A stretch of DNA of 64,000 nt from assembly GCA_000149265.1 (NCBI GenBank), contig CH003229.1:1160481-1224480 (forward strand). Reading direction: 5' to 3'. How positions within the stretch are numbered: the stretch's first letter is position 1; each line of letters starts with the position of its first letter. The position numbers were made by a program, and so were the translations under genes. This document shows, in pieces, positions 56,001-64,000 of the stretch. The notes beneath the pieces were generated by a model, which was given only the letters and a program-made list of their open reading frames with translations, was not told the origin of the DNA and searched no databases. The DNA is from Ciona savignyi (taxonomy: Eukaryota; Chordata; Ascidiacea; Phlebobranchia; Cionidae).

Positions 56001-56442
56001 TTGCATATCCACCTGGTGTTATGGTAATAATCAAATGCTAACCAAATTACAGCGAGTGTGCAATAAGTTCATTCGCCTAATATTTAACCTTGGTAAACGT
56101 GAAAATACAGTTTCTATAATGAGACAACATGGATTGTTAACAATTCATGACATGCACAGATTAGAAATATTATCCATAATGCACAAATGCCATAACAACA
56201 CACTTCCACCTGCTCTCCACAATTGCATACCGAACAAACCTAAAACTACAATGAAAACAAGAAGCAATTCCCAATTTTTAATTCCTTTTTGTAACAAATC
56301 CCTATCCCAACAATCCCTGAAATACATAGGCCCAAAGTTTTGGCAACAGTTACCGAACAACATTCGCGAGATTAAATCGCTTAAAAAGTTTACCAAAGTT
56401 GTTAAACAACACCTCTTGGAAGACCCTCATCCGCTTCCCTAG
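53098..56442 (+). pseudogene. LINE ORF2: PHD finger, APE endonuclease and reverse transcriptase, two compensating frameshifts
   Basis: Residues 10-66 form a PHD-like zinc finger (CLNCSKTI, YCDNCNANFHCKCLP, WFCDNC). The endonuclease follows from about residue 150: LSLNIRSLAN, AITETWIVEN, VGDFNYDLL and SDHLPVIL hold the Asn, Glu, Asp and His positions of the APE family. The frame stops at 54660. From there to about 54880 the coding-like sequence lies in another frame (SFEIDGLSTSNPIHIANHFN). The original frame then resumes and encodes the reverse transcriptase (FKKGKHSLINNYRPISLLP, LDLSKAFDTIDH, GVPQGSILGPLLF, catalytic FADDTTIF) and a C-terminal GPKFWQQLPNNIREI. Two one-base shifts, near 54640-54660 and 54870-54890, explain it. 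Confidence 0.8.
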
Positions 56443-56480
56443 TTTCCATTAATATAATATTATCGTTATTATATTATTAG

Positions 56481-56482
<2 letters not shown>

Positions 56483-56513
<31 letters not shown>
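56483..56513 (+). repeat. Poly-T run in the LINE 3' region
   Basis: 31 consecutive T directly followed by AAAAAAT, about 40 bp after the ORF2 stop. Confidence 0.9.
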
Positions 56514-56519
<6 letters not shown>

Positions 56520-57699
56520 TAAATCTCCTTTGCCATTTTAAAATTTCATGTACCTCTTGCCCTAATAAACTCAAATTTACTTCTTTTCCTTATCTATCTT
56601 CAAGTTTTGCATATATTTTACACATGCATGCATTTTCGTTGACTTGTTTTCACATTTCCCTAATAAAATCACATGCATGATTAGTTTCCAAATTTTGTTG
56701 TTTTTAAATTATGATCACCAAATTAAATCACAGTCTTGACTTTCTTTGCATGTTATCAATATTGATTTGCCTACACAAACACAAGTTTTATTTATGATGA
56801 TGTTTTTTACAGTATTCTCTGTTACTTGGTAAGCCGTGGGCACATTTGGTTTTGTTTTTCTGTGAAATAATTTTTGCCGGCCCTAACAGAGTTCTGTATT
56901 TTAAAGCTTATCACTTCAGTAGTTTTACTTGTTTTTGGTGTATAAAATATCTTTCACCATCTGTGCACAACACACCCTGTCCCCTGATCTCTTTTTATTT
57001 CTATCTACTTTTCTATTTCTCTAATGTCTTAAAGCATTTTTACAACCATACTGCCAAGACATTATTGTTCCAGATATCCGGACACGGTAATTTCATCTAC
57101 GAGGAGAAGGTCGTCCGTTTTTTTTTTTGCGTGGCTCCTCCTCCTCAAATTTACTGTTCGAGAGTTGGCGGTGTGATCCTAGAGACCTAGATGAAGATGG
57201 CATTCAATAATACACTAACATGTCACAACCAATTTTCATTGATATAATCGGATGCTTGCTGCAACCTTTTGTATTTTTCATTTTCTAGCAACCCTTTTTT
57301 GGCTTGCTATTTATTTATCTATTTATTATTATTTCTTATTTATTTACTTTAACATTTTGTTTGTTTTGTTCTTTTGTTTTGTTATTTATGGTGCACTAAT
57401 GTAGTGCTCCTTTTTCACACTCTTAAATAAGTAATAAATCAAATGCATTAATGTTATGCAATTTGGGTGTTATAATAACAATATTTAATGTAAATATGCC
57501 CCGGTAAGTGTGCTTGAAACTAATAGTGTCATCTGACATTAGTGGAATTTCATTTTAGGGGGTTTTTCTTTTTCCACTCTGGTCCATGCTTTCGGGCCAC
57601 ACCTTCTCCTAAAGCCGGCTCCCCCACTGTACTGGTCGCGCTTTACCGCACACTCTTCTTCAGGGCTCTAAATCGTTTAGTCTTAATTAAATTTCGATT

Positions 57700-57890
57700 G
57701 CTAAATATTGTTCATTTACCTAGGTTTGGCGGCCGCGTCCGCTATATTCATTAATTTATATCCTTTTTTTTTTACTGACGTGTTCTAACGACTGTTCGTT
57801 TTGCCGTCTTTTCCCGTTCCTGTATCGTGATTATATTCGTTTGCCATTTTTAAAAACTGGGGCAAAAAATGAATAAACTAAAACTAATAC
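57700..57890. repeat. Interspersed repeat D, copy 2
   Basis: Matches 42953-43138, sharing GACTGTTCGTTTTGCCGTCT and CGTCCGCTATATT. Lies just after the LINE. Confidence 0.75.
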
Positions 57891-58291
57891 AGAAGAATAG
57901 AACAATTATTTTAAGTTAACGAGACAAAATAAAACGTCAAAACTACAGTACTTAAAACACGTCAGTCAACAACCACACATTACAAATTAGGGGATAATGA
58001 CGTGGCCGTTAAACCTTTGACGTTAAAAATAAATTCAACGGAACAATTTAAATCAAATTTAACTAATTAAATATGATGTTATTTAAGCCCTTGGTAAAAT
58101 AGTGCAGCGGAATATATGTTTGACATAGATTGAAAAACTCGTCATTGTTACCTAATATTTCCTTGTCTGCCTTATCAGTTGTGGGACTACTAGTTAAACA
58201 AATTTTAGTATCAAGAAACACTCTACTCGGTCAATTTAAAACGCAGAACATTTGCGTTTATGCGAATCCAAACTCCAACGCTAGAAGGAGG
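57891..58291. other. Gene-free stretch
   Basis: AT-rich DNA with no exon I can support. Confidence 0.35.
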
Positions 58292-58567
58292 AGGATATTC
58301 ATGTTTATCCCCATGAATGGGAAAACCAAGGGCGTTAACACACGGGAAATCGTCAGATCACCTCGTGCCCACTGTCGGGTTACCGGAGCTATTGCAGTGC
58401 GTTGTATATGATACATACGTTCCTTTAATTTAGTAGAACCTATTTATCCGCTGGGTTTGCCAATGTCCGTAAAGTGCCTTGCCCAAGGACACAACTAGCG
58501 ACCAGTTTCGCATCTAGAACCTTTCGATTGAAAGGCGACGCACCTAACCGTCAGACTAACCGACCGG
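58292..58567 (-). repeat. SINE-A copy, near full length
   Basis: Minus-strand copy with head CCGGTCGGTTAGTCTGACGG. A short duplicated piece (GATTGAAAGGCGACG) follows at 58567-58581. Confidence 0.8.
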
Positions 58568-58645
58568 ATTGAAAGGCGACGCTAGATGGTAACATTGAGT
58601 AGTATAGCACTGCTCTACCCCTATGCAGCAATGCCGCAAGTTGTA

Positions 58646-58893
58646 TGGTGGCCGAATGGTTAACACGACCGATTCATATTATACAGAATTAAAAAAAGAC
58701 TCTGTGACTAGATCACCACGGTTACGAAACCTAACCCGTTAAGAAAACAATGTCGCAAGTTGTATGTTTGTGTAGACGAATGGCTAAAGCAACCCATACA
58801 TATTCTATACCGACTCCTATTCAAAATCGGGGCTAGTGAAGAGTCCATTATGAGTTCGAAACTTGGCTTGATTAAAAAAAACACAAAAAAATC
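58646..58893 (+). repeat. Two SINE-B copies in tandem, the first partial
   Basis: First head GTGGCCGAATGGTTAACACG at 58650. The second copy, 58756-58893, has GTTCGAAACTTGGC and an A-rich tail (TTAAAAAAAACACAAAAAAA). Confidence 0.65.
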
Positions 58894-59429
58894 GAAACGT
58901 TGGATCACTGACCAGTTGCATATGCCTACTATGTACCTATATTCCCTTATTTCGCTGACATCGACAAGCCAGTAGGATGCAATGGAACATACTTACGGCC
59001 GGTTTATTTTTCATTAAAATGATGTAATAGGACAGACTGGCAGTAAAAACAACTTGGAGAACACCACAGGTATAGGGAAAAAAGAGAAACTGCTAAAATA
59101 GGAAATAAGTCTAACCCTGCATGCCCAAACACCGTCTAGCCCTGTCAGACTACATATTCGTTTTTTCTTTGTGCAAGGTAGTTAAGCGAATCAACCAAAG
59201 AGCCAATCCTAATTCAAACCACAACCTTAAAACTGGCCCACTGTCCCTGTTTTTATTTTATTGAACAATATTGAATTTTCTTCTGCCATTGGTCCCGTAA
59301 CACGACGACTGGAGAATCTGGTGATTGCTCCTATTAGACTATAACACTCTTTGCATGTTTCTGTGGGGTATATAGATCTAAGTACTGTATATTCTTTATA
59401 ATCTAGAGATTAAAATTAGGATATGAGTA
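58894..59429. other. Gene-free stretch
   Basis: No exon. A diverged MITE-C-like fragment lies at about 59085-59150 (GAAACTGCTAAAATAGGAAA, then CTAACCCTG). Confidence 0.35.
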
Positions 59430-59722
59430 GGATAGAATATTCATGTTTATTTCCGTGAATGGGAAAACCAAGGGGGTTAACACACGGGCAATCGTCAGAT
59501 CACCTCGCGCCCACCGTCGGGTTACCGGAGCTACTACAGCTAGTGTGTTGTATATAATAGACACGTTCCTTCAATTTAGAAGAACCCATTAATCCGCTGG
59601 GCCCAGGCAATGTCCGTAAAGTGACTTGCCCAAGGACACAACCCACTAGCTAGCGACCAGTTTTGCATCTGCAACCTTTCGATTGAAAGGCCACGCACTT
59701 AACCGCCAGATAAACCGGCCGA
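59430..59722 (-). repeat. SINE-A copy, full length
   Basis: Minus-strand copy; one of the best preserved, complete from CGGCCGGTTTATCTGGCGGT to the ATAAACATGAATATTCTATCC tail. Confidence 0.85.
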
Positions 59723-62609
59723 ACTATATATTAGAGCAATACAAAACAAGTAGTAGGTGTATTTCAAGTTATGGAGCCTATTTTATACTTTTGTTTTGAT
59801 TGTCCCGCCAATAATACTTTCCAATATGTGCGGACCACGATATTATATTCATTATCAAACGGTGTGTAACACACGAACGTTGAAAATGGAGTTAGAATAA
59901 ATTCATTTAAATTCGGTTTGCATATCAACTTTAATGTGTACTCTACGGAAACGCTGATGTATCACAATAATGCGTCTATCAAATGCAACAAGAAATTTGA
60001 TATTGTAAAGTTGTGTTTAGTAACCGCAGTTTTGGTTTTCTTTGACAGCTGTATACAAATATGCAATTAAATTAGACAGTGGTTTTGTATAAGCACGTAC
60101 ATAGCTACACTGTAACAAGCGGCAAATGATAGGGACTTATATGTTGTCCAGTGTCCAGCGCGCATACCTTAGTCACAGCAAATGGAACGCGTAACCAGGT
60201 ATCATCAAATGGACAATAAATCTTTGCACTGAAATTGCGCTGCGGTCTGTAGTACAGTATATTATCGGCTTACATGACTATCGTGTGCAAACAGCCTTGA
60301 GTAGAACGGGCGATTTGAAAAACGACGTTAATTATTAACGAAAATAGCTGTCGCTCATCTTTTCACCGCCTTTGTTATGTAACTTGGGTCACAATCGCCT
60401 TTGTAACAGTTTTATAACAATTTATTGTGACGTTTAGTCGCCAACTTTTTCTAAAATCGTCATTTTAAGGCAGGAAAGTGTAAATAAGCATAAACAAAAT
60501 ATTAAGTAAACTAGTATATTTTATGAAGCCAAGTTATAAAATAAAATCAAATTTTAGTCGTGAATATGAACTTCGCCATTTTTTAAATCTGCACGAGGTG
60601 TATTATTTATGGACTGGCAAGCGATGTCTTCAGATAAGCGATCACGTGTCAGAACGTCACAGAATACACAGCAAATGGCGATGACAGATTATATATTTGC
60701 TCTCTTAGCCATACTGGGACGCTATAGTTTAGCTTTAAAGAGTGGTACGGCCCACATAACGTTTATAAGTTGTTTAATATTCAGCCGTGCAAAATAGACG
60801 GTGTTGTAATGCAGCATTCATCATCATAGACCACAGAACAGTTTAATAAAACACACAGGAAATACCAGTCCAAGACATCAGAAGTTTAGATGAATTTGCT
60901 AATATGTGTTGCTCCTGCAGTAGGTATATTTAGCTTGAAACGGCCCTTGTTCATTATTGTTATGAAACTATCATTTATGAGCTAGCTAGTGTGAACTGTT
61001 GACCCGAAGTACAATGACGCAGCCAGCAGATAGGGTGCAGATTTGTGCTTTTCAGTTTCGTTCATCCGAGTATAGGGTGAGCATAGTCAACACGACCCAT
61101 TGCTTGTTTTGTGTGATAGATTACTCGGCCAATACTTGACTCGTCAGGAAGAACGGGCATATATCACCTTGCACAAAGCACGGGAGCGGGAAATAAACTT
61201 CGCGGGCTCAGTTAGTCGCAGTGAACCTTTACTGAGTGACCGAGGTTGATTTAAAACGACTTAACATTCGGGCAGGATAATAGCGCGTCAAAAGATTTAT
61301 TAGCAAGCCCAGCTAAACCAACTTTGGACGATTTACGGCAATTGCAAACATATAAAGTCATCACAACCCAATTGTACTGGGCGAGGGGTGGTTCAATAAC
61401 TCACATGTTTATAAGCGGGTGGTTTTAACCTCACACTTTGCTCAATTTAATTGTATCCGTAGTAACGTCAATAACTATACACAGCCGTGTTTATTTATAC
61501 CCTTCTGTGTAGTTTATGGTAAATATATGACTTATTGTTATATTAATACAATTGGATATATAGACACTAACAATACGGTATTTGCTCGCGTAAATGACAG
61601 AGGTAATTTACTCTCCTGACGCACTCACGCTACGATATCGGCCGGTTCTTTATAAACGTCACAGCGGATATTGTACTTTTGCGTCAACGCGATTCGCGAA
61701 ATAGCTCGCTTGGTCTTGGACAGGTGTTCCTGTTCTGTCATAGGGATTAGTATTGTTGTTTTGGCAAAACTCTAACTTGCCGCTTCGTCGCACTTCTTTA
61801 GAACGAAGGTGTGAAAAAATTGGGGCTTTTAAGCCAAGTATACATTCCCGCTGCCAGAGGCCTAGCTTTGTTTCGATTTCATCTGATAAATTGGCTGTTA
61901 TGGTGTCACATCCTAATATTTCTCACACACCATAGGATATGTAGGGAGGGTGGGGGCTGGCCTGTCTGTCCGCTTCCCGTTTCCGTGATAAAAGGTGAGT
62001 AAATATTTATTTCTCACTCAAACCAAAACACGCTCATCAGACGACTCTTTGTGCTCGATATTTTCTATTTGTACAGGACACTCCAGTTTTAAACATAACA
62101 CTACTTTCGATATCTTTTCCTATTGTTTTGGTTCGGTCAATAGCGTTTTATGTTACAGTCGACTTTGGCGATGCTTACGAATAGTGGTTCTCAATCTTTT
62201 TGACCTCGTGGCGTAAACACTGCTTTAGAATAAACAGGAATATTTAGGCATATTTTATCATTTTTTTTTCGGGGCCTTTTCCACTATAATTAATAAATGC
62301 ATAGGTGTTAGGTCAAATAATACGCATAACATCAAGTTTGGGAGATTTAAAGTTTTTTTGCAGATTAACTTTCTTCCTGTTGTTAAATACATCGATCATA
62401 TTCTCTAATATAATGTGATTTGTTGTTTTATTCATCTTTGATCGAATTGTCTTAGTTAAACGAATAGGGAACATCGATGGAAACACAACGCCCATACTTT
62501 AAGCGCCCGGTATAAAAAAGTTTATCGAACAACAATTTTATTGTTTTGTATGCCCGGCCGGATTTCCTGGATATGTGTTGGTCTTTCACAAACCTTTCTT
62601 CAAAAACAC
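59723..62609. other. Long gene-free stretch
   Basis: No convincing exon on either strand. A hAT-like left end (ATAGTGGTTCTCAATCTTTTT) lies near 62181 without a partner. The region may hold regulatory DNA or be truly empty. Confidence 0.35.
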
Positions 62610-62826
62610 GGGCAATACTAAAGGAAGGGAAAGCGGGAAGGAGGGAAACTGCTCACCAAAACTATGGAAATTAATTCTAACCCTGCCCTAAACATTAATC
62701 TCAACCCCAGAACTAACCCTAACTCTAACCCCATGTTTAAAAATAACTCTAATGCTCTAATATTCATTTTAGTGTGCAGTTTCCCTCCTTCCCGCCTTTC
62801 CGCTTTCCCTCCTTTTAGTTTTCCCC
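62610..62826. mobile_element. MITE-C copy, best preserved
   Basis: Ends GGGCAATACTAAAGGAAGGG and TTCCCTCCTTTTAGTTTTCCCC, with long purine/pyrimidine inverted arms (GGAAAGCGGGAAGGAGGGAA against CCCTCCTTCCCGCCTTTCC). Flanks AAAAACAC and GAAAACAC match at 7 of 8. Length is 217 bp. Confidence 0.85.
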
Positions 62827-63092
62827 GAAAACACTATGTAGTGTTGACCCTCTACTCGGTCGGGTTACGGTAAATTTGTATTAAAGATAAAAGCTCCACG
62901 TCCCATGATAAATTTCCACTCCAGTGCTGTAAGATAAGCAGCTCTCGTCGTGCACGATACGTCATTCATTAACCAGCTCCGCGCAGCTCGCAAATTAATT
63001 TAACGTCAGAATCAACACTTGTGTGGGTCGGACGTGCACAAACCGAGTGTAGATAAAGAATACTGAGGACCGCCCCAGCTATTTTTTGAGTC

Positions 63093-63400
63093 TGTCGTAA
63101 CTATATGGATATGGTATATACCAGTTTACATTACTGTTACCACGCTTAATGCCTAACACATGGGGGGTATGGTAACATTGCATTACAAAGTTTTTTCGTG
63201 TTGCTGACGTTATATTATTGCATGTATTTACTGGATCATACCGTTAAGGTCGTAATTATATGGAGATGGTATATATCAGTACACATTACGTTTATCACGC
63301 TTAACACACGTAAGCAATAAATGGATTTATTTTTAAAGTAAGTTTTAATGCTTTCGTGTTGCTGAAGCAATATTGTATGTTAGTATATCGCTGGATAGCA
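63093..63400 (+). repeat. Tandem duplication, unit about 156 bp
   Basis: GTCGTAACTATATGGATATGG at 63094 recurs as GTCGTAATTATATGGAGATGG at 63250, followed by similar ACATTAC...CACGCTTAA and TTTTTCGTGTTGCTGA / GCTTTCGTGTTGCTGA blocks. Confidence 0.75.
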
Positions 63401-63430
63401 CAAGTCTTATATATCGATAGCAAGTTTGTG

Positions 63431-63673
63431 TTGGTTTCACCTGTAAGTGCAATCTGGAAGTGCGGAAACACAGTCGTTTCGGACAGAAGCATCTCCGAGG
63501 AATGCTGCACGAATGACCCCTACTTGTCCGACAACAAGCAATGTGCCGGGCCGGTTCACCTGGCCAGCTTTGTGTGCTTTGTAAGCGGGCCGTGTCGGTC
63601 AGTCCCTGATGCCCCAGAAGCAGACAAGGAAGCAATTAGTGGGTCGGCCCGGTCGCGCCACACTATTCTGTGA
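63431..63673 (+). other. GC-rich, cysteine-rich open frame, possible exon
   Basis: This stretch is clearly richer in GC than its surroundings and stays open to TGA at 63671. It encodes clustered cysteines (IWKCGNTVV, SEECCTND, DNKQCAGP, SFVCFVSGPC). That would fit a secreted or extracellular module. There is no certain acceptor (GGTTTCACCTGTAAG| is weak), no start and no recognised family. The antisense frame is also open, which weakens the case. Confidence 0.25.
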
Positions 63674-63854
63674 TGGGTCAGTTGACCCGATGACCAGCGA
63701 ACCTAAGCCGCAATGTAACGTTATGCAGAGGGGTCGATAGGAACAATTGAAATGAAGTCTAATTGGGACGTAGTTGCTCGTTATATGAGAACAGTCTAGA
63801 TTCGTTTGGTTTGCATATATTAAAGGGATACGTACAGGACCTATGGCGTGAAAT

Positions 63855-63995
63855 GATTTTTGTAAAAGTATTTTTTTTGTAAATATATATATTTTTTTGT
63901 AAATATATATTTTATTGTAAATATATAGCTAGTCTTTTTTAAAATATATAGTTTTTTGTTAATGTATAGCTTTTTGTAAACACATAGCTTTTTTG
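63855..63995 (+). repeat. AT-rich tandem repeat at the window end
   Basis: Degenerate units of about 20-28 bp (TTTTTTTGTAAATATATA, TTTTTTGTTAATGTATAGC, TTTTTGTAAACACATAGC). Confidence 0.8.
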
Positions 63996-64000
63996 GAATT

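Larger units (their letters stand above)
52180..57440 (+). mobile_element. CR1/L2-like LINE, nearly complete
   Basis: Two open reading frames in the order expected for this group: a coiled-coil/RNA-binding ORF1 (52346-53029), then ORF2 with a PHD-type finger, an APE endonuclease and a reverse transcriptase (53098-56442). A long 3' region follows, with a 31-T run at 56483-56513 and an AT-rich end at about 57440 (AATAAGTAATAAATCAAATG). Both outer boundaries are estimates; no target duplication was established. The 5' side carries a short direct repeat TTCTATTTGAATAAG (about 52219-52250). Confidence 0.75.

Noticed and set aside
57000-57190. Frame in the LINE 3' region ending near 57190
   Set aside because: Most likely non-coding LINE 3' sequence; no motif and poly-T inside.
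1-64000. CRISPR arrays, bacterial operons, phage or plasmid features
   Set aside because: No regularly spaced repeats with unique spacers, no operon-like gene packing; all evidence points to a eukaryotic nuclear sequence.

Overview
The window looks like a eukaryotic, probably ascidian (Ciona-like), nuclear genomic contig. The evidence is AT-rich DNA, small GT-AG-bounded exons, AATAAA signals, a secreted peptide gene with the signal/cationic/acidic layout of tunicate antimicrobial peptide precursors, and a dense load of tRNA-derived SINEs, hAT and CACTA DNA transposons and one LINE. There are no operons, CRISPR arrays or other prokaryotic features. The species assignment is an inference. Three runs of N mark assembly gaps (13314-13413, 29207-29306, 48157-48269).

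Layout. 1-4.3 kb: mostly empty DNA with tRNA-like repeats and a two-exon cationic secreted peptide gene (2401-2777, +). 4384-10706: a CACTA/EnSpm transposon with perfect CACTG...CAGTG ends, carrying a zinc-finger transposase gene and a spliced accessory gene with a SAM-like N-terminus, both damaged by frameshifts. 11.5-12.2 kb: a small transposon with about 100-bp inverted repeats. 12352-14017: a gene for a ParB-like N-domain, a hexapeptide SR-rich repeat tract and a C-terminal membrane segment, split by a gap with a suspicious duplication. 14.7-16.3 kb: a chain of very small phase-1 exons ending in a stop and AATAAA, encoding a short basic segment followed by an acidic tail (candidate second small peptide gene).

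16.3-23.2 kb: a repeat-rich intergenic region with SINEs and three hAT-type MITEs, two of which have clear 8-bp target duplications. 23.6-35.4 kb: a seven-exon CTD small phosphatase gene (CTDSPL/SCP family, +) whose introns are full of SINEs, MITEs and a minisatellite. 35.4-42 kb: tandem repeats, SINEs, a GC-rich patch that may be a promoter, and a possible minus-strand first exon. 42.2-44.1 kb: a two-exon four-helix membrane protein gene (+). 45.8-51.8 kb: a minus-strand coiled-coil protein gene with at least eight exons whose introns hold SINEs and hAT MITEs. About 52.2-57.4 kb: a CR1/L2-like LINE (coiled-coil ORF1, PHD finger + endonuclease + reverse transcriptase ORF2) just upstream of that gene. 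57.4-64 kb: repeats and otherwise unassigned DNA.

The host genes are not functionally linked as a cluster. One is a conserved phosphatase, one a membrane protein, one a coiled-coil protein, and one or two are small secreted peptides that may act in innate immunity. Most of the remaining structure is mobile DNA, much of it nested in introns.
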